A DNA stretch of 45,738 nucleotides from Akkermansia muciniphila. Lineage in GTDB: Bacteria > Verrucomicrobiota > Verrucomicrobiia > Verrucomicrobiales > Akkermansiaceae. The stretch spans positions 1-45,738 of the forward strand of contig CAMCIC010000022.1 of NCBI GenBank assembly GCA_945874895.1, given 5' to 3'. Position 1 is the stretch's first letter. Each line of letters opens with the position of its first letter. Both the position numbers and the translations under genes were made by a program. The notes beneath the pieces are model-generated. The model ran no database searches, was not told the DNA's origin, and saw only the letters and a program-made list of their open reading frames with translations. This document shows, piece after piece, positions 1 through 9,051 of the stretch.

Positions 1-857
1 TAGCCCTCGTCGATGTCGAAGCCGTCGTCTTGGTTGAAGGCAAGAACAATGTGGCTGGTGTTGACCGTGCCACCGAAGAACTCGATGCCGTCGTCAGCGT
101 TGGCATACACTTCGATGTGATCGATTGTTGTGCCAGAGCCTACACCACCGAGAGTCAAGCCGTTGATTTCGCTGCCAGCAGCCGCGTCATAGACATAACC
201 ACCGTGGCGGATCGAAACATATTGCAAAGTTCCGCTGTTGTCAGCAGCAGTTGCGCCACCGTATTCAATCACGTCGGCGCGACCATCAGAGTCGCTGTCA
301 CTGGAGGATGCAGGTTGGAAGCCTTCGATGCGGTTTTCACCGATGTTGGTTGTTGACGAATAGCTGGCGATCGGAGCGTTGCCCAAAATCACAATACCAC
401 CCCAGCGACCAGCTGTTGTAGCGCTAGGCAAACTAGCAATGCTAGCGTCGGCGTCTATGTTTTGTCCTGTTGCTGCCTCAAGTTCATCAGTAGTGGTGAA
501 AATGATCGGTTGGTCGGCCGTGCCGCGCGCGTCGATTTTAGCTCCACGAGTAATTACCAAAGCGCCGAATTGGTCGTCATCTTTGCCAGTGGTTCCTTTG
601 GTGTCGAGGGTGGAATAGATTTTGGTGCCTGGTTCGATCGTCAGAGTAGCACCATTTGTAACAAAGACCTTGTCTTTCAAAATGTAGACATTGTCTTTGG
701 TCCAAGTGGTGTTAGCCGTGATCGCTTTGACGTTGGCGCCAAAGGAAGTGTTGGTAACAGTCTGAGTCGCAGTGACGTCGATCTGTGCTGCGTGAGCCAT
801 CGATGCGAACAATGCAATCATTGCAGCAGCGATATAATTTTGTTTTTTGTTTTTCAT
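1..857 (-). CDS. secreted right-handed beta-helix-like surface protein (C-terminus off the left edge)
   Basis: The minus-strand frame is open from an ATG at 857 to the window edge, giving 285 codons with no stop. It opens with a signal peptide: a Lys/Asn-rich start (MKNKKQN), a hydrophobic stretch of alanines, then a cut site near AHA-AQ at about residue 23. The mature part is rich in Gly, Thr, Asp and Asn with short beta-strand-like units such as GATLTIEPGTKIYS, AGRWGGIVILG, DNSGTLQYVSIRHGG and ANADDGIEFFGG. This pattern is typical of parallel beta-helix surface proteins often found beside TonB-dependent receptors. It lies 128 bp downstream of such a receptor on the same strand, so the two probably share transcription and a surface role. 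The ligand or substrate cannot be told from sequence, and no catalytic motif is visible. Confidence 0.75.
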   Translation of the reverse strand, partial: MKNKKQNYIAAAMIALFASMAHAAQIDVTATQTVTNTSFGANVKAITANTTWTKDNVYILKDKVFVTNGATLTIEPGTKIYSTLDTKGTTGKDDDQFGALVITRGAKIDARGTADQPIIFTTTDELEAATGQNIDADASIASLPSATTAGRWGGIVILGNAPIASYSSTTNIGENRIEGFQPASSSDSDSDGRADVIEYGGATAADNSGTLQYVSIRHGGYVYDAAAGSEINGLTLGGVGSGTTIDHIEVYANADDGIEFFGGTVNTSHIVLAFNQDDGFDIDEG

Positions 858-985
858 AGATTTGGTTGTTATGCTGAGTTCCGCCCGCGCATTGAAGTCG
901 AACCCGGAACACGGGGTGAGATTTACGCAAGTTTCATTAGTGATCCACTATTCCTCGGTGACGATTTCGTCATCTTCTCGTTTTG

Positions 986-3900
986 TTAGAATTCGGCTTT
1001 GAACTCCAACGAGTAGGTTCTGCCGGGGCTGGATGAACTGTAAGAAAGACCATTGAGAGGACCAGAGTCTGTGACGCTTCCGCCGCGATGCTCATACGTC
1101 TGATCCGTGCTGAGTAGGTTTCTAGCTCCAATGGTGACTTTGCCGTCGAAATGTTCGAATGCGATTTCACGCCCCACGATCAAATCGAGAGTTATCTGAG
1201 GCTTGATCCAGACGTCATAGTTATTGGGCTCACTGCGAAGAATGGTTGGATACTCATCCGTGAAATTGGAAGTAAGGAAAACGCTCCAACCAGAGTCGAG
1301 GGGTTCGTATCCGAGCGTAAGGTTGAAAATTTGACTGGGCTGGAATGGAAAACGAGTTTCAAGAGGCGTGATCACAATGCCTTGGTTAACCTCGTAACGA
1401 AGAGACGAGTCGATAAACGTATAATTGCCTGTTAATGTAAAAGGATTGTTTTGAGGTTTCCACTGAAGCTCAAGTTCCATGCCATTAATCAAGCCTGTAT
1501 CACCGTTGACATAAGTATTACTGTTCTGGCCTTGGTCAACACGTTGCACGACAACAATCGGACTATCCAAACGCTTGCGAAACAATGATGCGGTTCCTTT
1601 CAGTTGATCGGAGAAAACCCAGTCAAACGATGCATCCATATTTTCGATGGATGTCTCTGCCAAGTTCGGATTGCCTCGACGAATGATGCCGGTGTCCTGA
1701 GATATGGATTCAATCGGCAAGAATTCATGGAAAGTCGGGCGCGCCACCGTTCGGGACCAAGCGACATTGACCCAGGATTTTTCGGGAACGATATCGATGC
1801 CAGTGAAGACCGAAGGGATGAAAGCTTTGGTTGTAATCGAGCCGAATCGGCTAGGATCGCCTACTAGCAATCGGGTGAGTGGATCTGCCGCGACAGTATA
1901 CGATTTGATCTCCTCTTCCCACCTTGCTCCACCACCAAAGCGCCACAAATCATGGTGAAATGTGCTCGCCGTATAAAAGGAGCGCAGCGTCAGTTCGCTA
2001 TCCACATTCCGCACTTCCAGACCAGAGCCATTGACGTAATAGGGAGCGTCCGGGGTGACATAAACGGCGCGACCCGCACCGCTCCCTGTGCCTGGAACCG
2101 TCCCCGTGAGTTCTGCGCCGTAGCCATTGAAGTAATCGGCAATCAAAGATGGGTTTGCCGCTAGATATTCACCCAAATTTTTGAAGCCCGCGGGTAAAGG
2201 GCTGCCGTCTTTCAGGAATTGGGAATTCAATACGTTTGCTGCTGAAAACGGGGTAGCTGCTGCACTAGATGTCCACCATGCTGGGGGATTCCTTGCGATC
2301 CATCGCTCCCAGCTCGCCGTGCGCAAAAGATAGATTCGCCCTTGTTGCTCTCGCAATTTTGCAACAGAATTCACGCCTAAATTCAGCTCCAATCTGGGTC
2401 CATCTTCCTCGTCGTCTGAGAAATACAGAAATTGCGTCAGGTTTAAGGAACTCTCGGTGGAATCCTCTGTAATCGATTGCGTTTCACGGGATGAGTCAAG
2501 GCTGCCATTGCCATCATTCACGAAAGTCTGGTATTGCAGAACTGAGGTCTGGCCAAGCGATGGATTATAGACAATCGAAGGATCTTCTGCCGCCATCTCA
2601 GCTAGGATTGGATTTGCGAAATCAAGCATCCCGTGCTGAAAAGTCGAGGAGTGAGGCCGTGATTCGCTCGACTTCGATTTCGTCACGCTCCAGTTGAGAC
2701 TAGTGCCAATATCATTTTTATGATTGCCCTGCAGCTGTGCGATGTTGGTATCACGAATCACGGGATCAATCGTCCAAAACTCTTTGTTGTAAATCGCAGA
2801 TGCCCCGTAGGTCGATAGCATGACGTCATTTTTTGCAAGCGCACCAAAACGGTCATCACCTTCGATGGCAAATTCCGATCCATGGATGACATTGTCCGTA
2901 GCAATGCGTTTGCGGAAAAACGTAGCATTGATGGCATGATTCTCATTGATTTTCACGCCAGCACCGAGGAAGAAAGACCAATCCACTTCGCGGGAAAATT
3001 TCTCCTCAATCCAGCTGCGAGATGGCGAGGTAAGACGATTTTCTGGAGTGAGGGGGTTCAATTGATCCTGTGTCGCATGCTGGAAAGCCGTGATAAATCC
3101 GACTTCCATTCCGTTTTCGAGAGTGAACCTGTCACCGTGCACAGCGGACCAGCTTTGCGCCATTTCGGGAGTTGTCTCCTTGGGCATAAAATCGGAGGAT
3201 GCATGAAGCTCTTTTTGCTTGAGCAGATGGGCTTGAGCGGCCGCTTCCTGAGCTTTGGCTTTGTCGATCTGGCTTTGGCGTAAATTCGCGTTATTTTGAT
3301 TCCCTGGGACAATTCGATTGCCACCTCCGTTGAAAGAATTAGGCATACCTTGCTCATCAAATTTCCACATCAATGAATCCGGAATCGGTTGATTCACATC
3401 ACCCCAAAAACCAAGGCTGCGATTCGGGTGCACGAGCATGCGCTCGCCAAGATTCGAGTTGGTCGCGATCTTGTATTTGAACTGGCTGATGCGTTCGGTT
3501 GGGATGTTCAGAGTGTTGATGCGAATGGTTCCACCGCCAAAGTCACCTGGCAAACGCGGGTGATAGGTTTTGTTTACATCGATTCCCTGCAGCGCGTTGG
3601 TCGGAAAGATATCGAGCTGAACCGCCTTCCTAGAAGGGTCTGCTGATGAGATGGTTGCACCGTTGAACTGAGTCGTCACGTAACGGTCGGCCAAGCCCCT
3701 CACGACGGCGAACTTCCCGCCGACGATGTTAGCTCCCGCAACTTTTCCGATCGCGGATGCCGCATCGCTCGCACCCACTTTTCCGAAATCCTCGTTGGTT
3801 ATGCTGCTCATTACCACAGGAGTCGTTTGCACATCCAACATCATGCCATTTCCCGACTCGGTTTCTTGGTATTCCCCCACAACCGTTTCTTCATCGAGCG

Positions 3901-4495
3901 TGGTTTCCTCCGCAGCGGCATCGGCCGCCTTGACCTTGAGCATCAGACGTATCGTAAGCTTCTGTCCGGGCATGGCCGTGGCGGACTGGGTATCGCTCAC
4001 ATATCCGAGCTTGGAAGCGGATAGGGTGAGGTTTCCTGATGCCACAGCGGCGAAGGTGAAAACGCCTTGATCGTTGGTTTCTGCGGTTTTGCCTGTTCCT
4101 GCAATTTCCACGAAAGCGCCCTTGACTGGTTCCAGTTTCTCATCGGAAACCTCGCCCACAAGTTCGCAGAAACCTGCGGGCACGACGGGCATTTGAATCG
4201 GCGCAGGCAGTTCTGGGAGAGACTCGGGCACGCCTGCTTCAACGGGAAGCATCACCAGTGAAACAAAGGAATTTTGCTGCAACTGATAGGACTCCGCCAA
4301 GGTCTTGCCTTGCCATTGAGGCGTAATGCCCCACGATTCAGCGGCAAGCAGGCCCGCGCGCTCAGGAAACCAGCCCCACTCTTCTGCCAGATCCGCTGCC
4401 ATCGCGATGACAGGAAAAAAAACGCTCACAAAACACACCTGAAACAGGTATGAGGGCAGGCGTAGCAACGAAATGCGCGAAAAAATCTTCTTCAT
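986..4495 (-). CDS. TonB-dependent outer-membrane receptor with N-terminal carboxypeptidase-regulatory-like domain
   Basis: A 1169-residue protein with a signal peptide (about residues 1-33, ending AMAADL). A CarboxypepD_reg-like beta-sandwich follows at about 110-187 (from ELVGEVSD, through GAFVEIAGTGKTAETNDQG, to about TIRLML). The TonB plug is at about 220-330, with KVAGANIVGGKFAVVRGLADR and the landmark PGDFGGGTIRI. The rest is a beta barrel that ends in an aromatic residue (EFKAEF), as outer-membrane barrels do. The plug wording, with a VRGLADRY-type motif followed by SSADPSRKAVQLDIFP, fits a receptor subgroup often paired with a beta-helix surface protein, which is what lies downstream here. 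The substrate is unknown; no siderophore or sugar-cleavage genes adjoin it. Long internal insertions rich in Asn and Gln are probably extracellular loops. Confidence 0.9.
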   Translation of the reverse strand: MKKIFSRISLLRLPSYLFQVCFVSVFFPVIAMAADLAEEWGWFPERAGLLAAESWGITPQWQGKTLAESYQLQQNSFVSLVMLPVEAGVPESLPELPAPIQMPVVPAGFCELVGEVSDEKLEPVKGAFVEIAGTGKTAETNDQGVFTFAAVASGNLTLSASKLGYVSDTQSATAMPGQKLTIRLMLKVKAADAAAEETTLDEETVVGEYQETESGNGMMLDVQTTPVVMSSITNEDFGKVGASDAASAIGKVAGANIVGGKFAVVRGLADRYVTTQFNGATISSADPSRKAVQLDIFPTNALQGIDVNKTYHPRLPGDFGGGTIRINTLNIPTERISQFKYKIATNSNLGERMLVHPNRSLGFWGDVNQPIPDSLMWKFDEQGMPNSFNGGGNRIVPGNQNNANLRQSQIDKAKAQEAAAQAHLLKQKELHASSDFMPKETTPEMAQSWSAVHGDRFTLENGMEVGFITAFQHATQDQLNPLTPENRLTSPSRSWIEEKFSREVDWSFFLGAGVKINENHAINATFFRKRIATDNVIHGSEFAIEGDDRFGALAKNDVMLSTYGASAIYNKEFWTIDPVIRDTNIAQLQGNHKNDIGTSLNWSVTKSKSSESRPHSSTFQHGMLDFANPILAEMAAEDPSIVYNPSLGQTSVLQYQTFVNDGNGSLDSSRETQSITEDSTESSLNLTQFLYFSDDEEDGPRLELNLGVNSVAKLREQQGRIYLLRTASWERWIARNPPAWWTSSAAATPFSAANVLNSQFLKDGSPLPAGFKNLGEYLAANPSLIADYFNGYGAELTGTVPGTGSGAGRAVYVTPDAPYYVNGSGLEVRNVDSELTLRSFYTASTFHHDLWRFGGGARWEEEIKSYTVAADPLTRLLVGDPSRFGSITTKAFIPSVFTGIDIVPEKSWVNVAWSRTVARPTFHEFLPIESISQDTGIIRRGNPNLAETSIENMDASFDWVFSDQLKGTASLFRKRLDSPIVVVQRVDQGQNSNTYVNGDTGLINGMELELQWKPQNNPFTLTGNYTFIDSSLRYEVNQGIVITPLETRFPFQPSQIFNLTLGYEPLDSGWSVFLTSNFTDEYPTILRSEPNNYDVWIKPQITLDLIVGREIAFEHFDGKVTIGARNLLSTDQTYEHRGGSVTDSGPLNGLSYSSSSPGRTYSLEFKAEF

Positions 4496-4584
4496 TCAAA
4501 AGGATGGAAATTCCGCATTGGTTAGCACCGAATGCGGGCAAGAATCTTCTAGGACAGGCACACGGGAATCAGAATGGCAGCTTG

Positions 4585-4600
4585 GTGACACATTCGTAAC
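4585..4600. promoter_or_regulatory. operator-like palindrome, upstream copy
   Basis: GTGAC-N6-GTAAC, an inverted repeat with one mismatch, in the divergent gap between the TonB receptor (minus) and the ketosynthase (plus). It shares half-site and spacing with the perfect palindrome at 4663-4678, 78 bp further on. This suggests two sites for one dimeric regulator, but it rests on only two short sites. Confidence 0.35.
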
Positions 4601-4625
4601 AATAAAAATGCCCACGATGAATCAC

Positions 4626-4655
4626 TGGACTTCTCTCCCGTCCATCGGATACAAT
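4626..4655 (+). promoter_or_regulatory. sigma70-like promoter candidate for the ketosynthase
   Basis: TGGACT at 4626-4631, an 18-bp spacer, then TACAAT at 4650-4655, which matches the -10 consensus at five of six positions. The start of transcription would fall just ahead of the palindrome at 4663-4678, a layout that suits a repressor. Judged by eye only. Confidence 0.4.
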
Positions 4656-4662
4656 GGAGCGT

Positions 4663-4678
4663 GTGACGCAAATGTCAC
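4663..4678. promoter_or_regulatory. operator-like perfect palindrome
   Basis: GTGAC-GCAAAT-GTCAC, a perfect 5-6-5 inverted repeat 13 bp before the ketosynthase ATG. It sits immediately downstream of the candidate -10 box, where a bound protein would block transcription. It resembles CRP/FNR-type half sites (TGTGAC) but the spacing is not the usual CRP one, so the regulator is unknown. Confidence 0.4.
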
Positions 4679-4691
4679 TGATTGCCCTGTT

Positions 4692-5828
4692 ATGTCGTAT
4701 TTGATTCGCGGTCTAGGTGCTCTTTCGGCTCTTGGTGAGACGATGGGAGAGCATCGTGACGCCTTGCTTTCCTGTCGTGATGCATTTCGTCCGTTGGACG
4801 AGCTTGTGGGTGGAGGTTTCGCTGGCGTCCCGGCTGCGTGGATTTCCAACCGACAACTGCTGCTGCACCGTAAATGGTCACCCTGCTCGATGGCCGCCTT
4901 GCATGTGGCGAAACAAGCGGTGAGCGATGCGGGTTGGTCCGATGATGAACTACGCGATGCGGTGCTCATGCTGGGAACTTCGCGCGGTGGCGCGGCGGGC
5001 TGGTTGGAGTCCTGGCCGGAGCGGCGCGCTTTCCCCGTCATGCAAGCGAGCAACTCGATGCATGGTGAGGCGGCAGCGGCTGTCAGCATCGAACTGGGCA
5101 TGCGTGGATCCTATCAAGTCATCTCCACGGGCTGCTCGGCCGGTATCGACGCCTTGGGCATGGCGGCTATGCATTTGCAATGTGGCATGGCAAAACGCGC
5201 GCTCGTCATTGCCGTGGATCTTCCCTTGGTGACCTTGCTTCTGGCGAGCTATCAGGCTGCCGGCATCCTCTCCCGTGATGGCAAGAATGACCCATACCAT
5301 CCCCTGACTACTGGCATTTTTCCTGCCGAAGCCGCAGCGGCCATGACCTTGGAAATCGACGATGCACCCGGTGTGCGATTGTGCGGTTATCTGGCCAACT
5401 CGGATGCGAAGGACGCACTCTCGCTCTCGCCCACCAGCGGTCAATTGGTAGCACTCCTGCGGCAGGCACGGGAACGTTTCGGCGATCCCGCGGCCCTTTG
5501 CCCACATGCGACGGGCACGGCATCTCACGCCGTAGCCGAACCGCGTTGTCTCGACGAGGCCTTTCCCACCTCTACGCCTTCTCTGCATTTGCTCAAGCCC
5601 TATCTGGGTCACGGCATCGGCGCTGGCTCACTGCTGGAAACCGTGATCCTGAGCGACTTTCTCAAACGCGGGGAGTTGCCGCCCAATCGTAGCAATCTCC
5701 ACACACCACCACGATTCATCGCTCCTGATCAAGTATTGCCCTGCCAGGGATCCGTCTGGAAAATCGCCGCATCCCTTGGCGGTCACAATGCGCTTGTGGT
5801 ATTGCGACCTGATGAGACACGCCCGTGA
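4692..5828 (+). CDS. beta-ketoacyl synthase (KAS-like, orphan)
   Basis: A 378-residue thiolase-fold condensing enzyme. The Cys-His-His triad is present: C148 in STGCSAG, H272 in CPHATGT and H307 in KPYLGHGIGAG, so it should be able to perform decarboxylative Claisen condensation of acyl-ACP or acyl-CoA. It is somewhat shorter than FabF (about 410). I chose the ATG at 4692, because the homology-like sequence (SYLIRGLGALSALGE) begins there and the frame upstream looks non-coding. No acyl carrier protein, ketoreductase or dehydratase lies beside it, so it is not part of the housekeeping fab cluster. It could serve a specialised lipid, polyene or polyketide pathway encoded elsewhere. It is preceded by a candidate promoter and a palindromic site. 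Confidence 0.85.
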   Translation: MSYLIRGLGALSALGETMGEHRDALLSCRDAFRPLDELVGGGFAGVPAAWISNRQLLLHRKWSPCSMAALHVAKQAVSDAGWSDDELRDAVLMLGTSRGGAAGWLESWPERRAFPVMQASNSMHGEAAAAVSIELGMRGSYQVISTGCSAGIDALGMAAMHLQCGMAKRALVIAVDLPLVTLLLASYQAAGILSRDGKNDPYHPLTTGIFPAEAAAAMTLEIDDAPGVRLCGYLANSDAKDALSLSPTSGQLVALLRQARERFGDPAALCPHATGTASHAVAEPRCLDEAFPTSTPSLHLLKPYLGHGIGAGSLLETVILSDFLKRGELPPNRSNLHTPPRFIAPDQVLPCQGSVWKIAASLGGHNALVVLRPDETRP

Positions 5829-5900
5829 CTTCTTACACCGCTCTTACCTTGAAAAACCATACTGATCCATGGATGGTTTACACTTCCACGCCCACCTTCT

Positions 5901-6347
5901 ATGAAAAAAAAGCCATCGACTGCATCGGATGCCCGTGCCTGTCAGCCGAAACTTCTATCAGGAGGGAATCCGCAAATTCCCAAAGGCGAAGGCGATGCTC
6001 CGGTGCAGGCTTACATCGATGCGATGCCGGGCTGGAAACAACAACTCGGACGTGATCTGGATGCCTTGATCGTGTCCTGCGTGCCAGAAGTGCAAAAGGC
6101 GGTAAAATGGAATTCTCCGTTTTACGGCATGCCAGGCCATGGCTGGTTCGTCTCATTTCACGTATTGACCCGATACGTGAAAGTGACTTTCTTTCGTGGC
6201 ACTTTGCTGAATCCTTTGCCACCCGGCGGCACGCCAAAAAGCGGGGAGGCACGGTGGATTGACCTGTATGAGAACGATGACATACATGCCACGTCTTTGG
6301 CCTCATGGATTCGCCAAGCCGCTGAGCATCCTGGATGGACACCCTAA
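5901..6347 (+). CDS. DUF1801 / YdhG-like protein
   Basis: A 148-residue cytosolic protein. After a basic, low-complexity start (residues 1-30) it has the DUF1801 pattern: VQAYIDAMPGWKQQLGRDLD, then VPEVQKAVKWNSPFYG, then a strand-rich part with WFVSFHVLTRYVKVTFFRG and a C-terminal helix ending WIRQAAEHPGW. Members of this family have a YdhG/YjbR-like fold; their biochemical role is poorly known. It follows the ketosynthase by 72 bp on the same strand and is convergent with dapB, so it may share the ketosynthase transcript. A later in-frame start would remove only the variable N-terminus. Confidence 0.8.
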   Translation: MKKKPSTASDARACQPKLLSGGNPQIPKGEGDAPVQAYIDAMPGWKQQLGRDLDALIVSCVPEVQKAVKWNSPFYGMPGHGWFVSFHVLTRYVKVTFFRGTLLNPLPPGGTPKSGEARWIDLYENDDIHATSLASWIRQAAEHPGWTP

Positions 6348-6370
6348 GACTTGCCAAAAAATCCCAATTG

Positions 6371-7114
6371 TCATTTCAGACCTAATACATCCTGCATATC
6401 GTAGAGTCCCGCAGGTTGCATGACCAGCCACTGCGCGGCCTTCACCGCTCCGCTGGCAAAAGTCATACGTGAACTGGCCTTATGGGTGAGTTCCACACGC
6501 TCGCCATCAGCAGCAAAAATCACAGTATGATCGCCTACCACATCTCCACCCCGCAAGGTGTGCATGCCGATCTCCCTGCTGCTGCGTGCACCGGTAAGAC
6601 CAAAGCGACCGTGCACAATGTCATCATGGTAGCTGGTATTCGTTTCCTCGTTGAGAATCTCCAGCAATCGCCGAGCCGTGCCGGAAGGGGCGTCGATCTT
6701 ATGGCGGTGGTGCATTTCCGTCACCTCAATGTCGAAATGCTCGTTGCCTAGGATGCGTGCGGCATGGCGCGTGAGCCAGAACAAGGTGTTGACGCCGATA
6801 GAAAAATTCGGAGCGTAGACGATGGGCAATGACTCCGCAGCCTTGCGAATCAGGGTGCGCTCGTCCTCACTATGTCCCGTCGTGCCGATCACCAGACGTG
6901 TGCCCTGTTTCAATGCTTCCTCCAACAAGGTTTTCGTGAACGAATGGATGGTGAAATCGATCACCACGTCCGCCTTGGCCAGGGCTGCAACGAGATCCTG
7001 ACCCGCATCGTGAGTTGCAGTGACGGTGACACCAGCCTGACGGGAGGCCTCGATCACGGCCTGACCCATGCGACCGGATTTTCCTGTGACGAGAAGTTGC
7101 GGAGCGGTGGACAT
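6371..7114 (-). CDS. dapB: 4-hydroxy-tetrahydrodipicolinate reductase
   Basis: A 247-residue enzyme that reduces the DapA product with NAD(P)H in the diaminopimelate/lysine pathway. The N-terminal dinucleotide-binding fold is seen as LVTGKSGRMGQAV (residues 8-20). The family signature with the catalytic His pair and Lys is MHHRHKIDAPSGTA, near residues 150-163. VIDFTIHSF and LVIGTTGHSEDE are the usual cofactor-contact segments. Length is typical of short bacterial DapB. It is the last gene of dapF-dapA-dapB, 8 bp after dapA, so the three are almost certainly co-transcribed. Confidence 0.96.
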   Translation of the reverse strand: MSTAPQLLVTGKSGRMGQAVIEASRQAGVTVTATHDAGQDLVAALAKADVVIDFTIHSFTKTLLEEALKQGTRLVIGTTGHSEDERTLIRKAAESLPIVYAPNFSIGVNTLFWLTRHAARILGNEHFDIEVTEMHHRHKIDAPSGTARRLLEILNEETNTSYHDDIVHGRFGLTGARSSREIGMHTLRGGDVVGDHTVIFAADGERVELTHKASSRMTFASGAVKAAQWLVMQPAGLYDMQDVLGLK

Positions 7115-7122
7115 AAAAAATG

Positions 7123-8004
7123 TTAGATCAGTTGGTAGGATTGAAGCAAGGTGCGTAGGGTGGCGGTCTGGCTCTCAGAGAGACCGACCAGCGGCAGGCG
7201 GAACTCCGCACCGCACAGGTTCATGAGGTGAGCGGCCGCTTTGATCGGAACGGGATTGACATCGAGTGTCATCAATCCACGCAGCAGTGGGTAGTATTGG
7301 CGATGCAAGGCCGCAGCACTGGCGTAATCGCCATCGAGGCATTTCTGGACCAAATCACTCATCACGGTGGGAATGATGTTAGAGGCCACCGATACCAAGC
7401 CACTGGCACCGCAGATCATAAAGGGAAGTGTGAGCGGATCATCCCCGCTGAGTAGTGCGAAGTTTTCTGGCAGAGCCTGGCGCAATTGGCTGATGCGATC
7501 CACCGATCCGCCCGCTTCCTTGATGGCGGTGATGTTCGAGCAGGCAGCAGCGAGGCGCGCAGTGGTCTCCACGCTGATCTCGATGCCGGAACGGCCCGGC
7601 ACGCTATACAACATCACCGGCAGCTTGGTGTTTTGCGCGATGGTTTTGAAATGCTGGAACACCCCTTCCTGCGAAGGTTTGTTGTAGTAGGGGCAAACTT
7701 GCAAAGTGCCAGTCGCACCCATTTCCTCAGCAGCCTGCGTCAACTCGATCGCCTCCTTGGTGGAGTTTGCGCCGGTACCGGCCACCACTTCCACACGACC
7801 GGCGGCGCACTCCACGGCCAAACGAATCAGTTCCTTGTGCTCGTCCATATCAAGAGTGGGCGACTCACCCGTCGTGCCCACGGGGACGATGCCCGTGACG
7901 CCTCCGGCGACTTGGTATTCCACCAATTTCTGAAATGCGGGGACGTCAATGCGACCGTCGCGAAAAGGTGTGATGATGGCTGTGTAGGTTCCGCGGAATG
8001 ACAT
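7123..8004 (-). CDS. dapA: 4-hydroxy-tetrahydrodipicolinate synthase
   Basis: A 293-residue TIM-barrel aldolase that condenses pyruvate with aspartate semialdehyde, the first committed step toward diaminopimelate and lysine. Key residues are visible: Thr44-Thr45 in PVGTTGES, Tyr133 in MLYSVPGRSG, Arg138, and the Schiff-base lysine Lys162 in AIKEAGG. Length is standard. It lies 11 bp after dapF and 8 bp before dapB. I saw no lysine riboswitch upstream of the operon. Confidence 0.97.
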   Translation of the reverse strand: MSFRGTYTAIITPFRDGRIDVPAFQKLVEYQVAGGVTGIVPVGTTGESPTLDMDEHKELIRLAVECAAGRVEVVAGTGANSTKEAIELTQAAEEMGATGTLQVCPYYNKPSQEGVFQHFKTIAQNTKLPVMLYSVPGRSGIEISVETTARLAAACSNITAIKEAGGSVDRISQLRQALPENFALLSGDDPLTLPFMICGASGLVSVASNIIPTVMSDLVQKCLDGDYASAAALHRQYYPLLRGLMTLDVNPVPIKAAAHLMNLCGAEFRLPLVGLSESQTATLRTLLQSYQLI

Positions 8005-8015
8005 GATACAAGATG

Positions 8016-8825
8016 TTAGATTTCGATGGCACCCTCGAACACAAAGTCCGCCGGACCGCTGAGAGTGACGTTGCTAAAGTTTTGGCCTTGCGCGATGAAG
8101 CCGATTTCCAAGGTATCACCTCCGGCGACATCGACCTTCACGGGAGATGCCGCGCCGGAGAGCAAATGATGAATCAGCGCGCAGGCCGTCATGCCTGTGC
8201 CACAGGCAAGGGTCTCATCCTCTACGCCACGCTCATAGGTGCGGATGGCGATGTGCTGAGGACCCAGCACTTTGGCGAAATTGACGTTCGTGCCCGCGGG
8301 CGCAAAGGCCTCGTGATAGCGCAACAGCGTGCCATATTTCAGCACATCCACGGTTTGCAAATCATCGACCATCACCACCACGTGAGGCACGCCAGTATTG
8401 ATAAAATGGATGCTGCCCTGCAGACCATCGATGCCAAGATCGAGATTCAGGCGCAGATCATGCGGGGTGGACATGGCGATGCGCACATTTTCCTCCACCA
8501 TGTGCGCCGAGAGCGTGCCGGCCATGGTTTCAAAAGTGACCACATCCTTTGCTTCCTCCTCCAGATGGGCGGTAAAACGCCCGAAACAACGGGCTCCATT
8601 GCCGCACATTTCGGCCTCGCCGCCATCGGCATTGTAGTAACGGAATTTAAAATCCGCACCGTGTTCGGCAGGTTCCACGGCTAGCAAACCATCGGCACCG
8701 ATGCCACGATGACGATCGCAAAGCGCAGCAATGGTATCCTCATCGAGCTGGATCGTGAGGTCGCGATTGTCAATGACGATGAAATCATTGCCCGCGCCGT
8801 TCATTTTGTAAAAATGGAGTAACAT
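8016..8825 (-). CDS. dapF: diaminopimelate epimerase
   Basis: A 269-residue enzyme that converts LL- to meso-diaminopimelate for peptidoglycan and lysine. Both catalytic cysteines are present: Cys74 in AEMCGNGARC and Cys208 in TLACGTGMTA. The N-terminus (LLHFYKMNGAGNDFIVIDN) is characteristic of the family. It is the first gene of the dapFAB operon; the promoter must lie in 8826-9051, where I could not pick out a convincing -35/-10 pair. No Shine-Dalgarno sequence is evident before the ATG. Confidence 0.97.
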   Translation of the reverse strand: MLLHFYKMNGAGNDFIVIDNRDLTIQLDEDTIAALCDRHRGIGADGLLAVEPAEHGADFKFRYYNADGGEAEMCGNGARCFGRFTAHLEEEAKDVVTFETMAGTLSAHMVEENVRIAMSTPHDLRLNLDLGIDGLQGSIHFINTGVPHVVVMVDDLQTVDVLKYGTLLRYHEAFAPAGTNVNFAKVLGPQHIAIRTYERGVEDETLACGTGMTACALIHHLLSGAASPVKVDVAGGDTLEIGFIAQGQNFSNVTLSGPADFVFEGAIEI

Positions 8826-9051
8826 GGAAATTCGACAACGGGTGTAGGCGGAATCCGCAGGTCTTTCAAGCCCGCAATATGAAATTGCGCGCTGCGGAGA
8901 TCAAGCTAGGGAAAATCATGATCTGTAAGGCAGCGAGCGAGGATCCCATTTTCTCGATCACGCTCTACTAGGATGGATATGGATGGCTAATGGAGGATGC
9001 TTGATTCTACAGGCCTCAGAGAAATTCGTGCAGACGCGCAAGCGAAGTCGC

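Noticed and set aside
8826-9051. Possible riboswitch before dapF
   Set aside because: No lysine-riboswitch core elements or paired arms are visible, and the leader looks unstructured.
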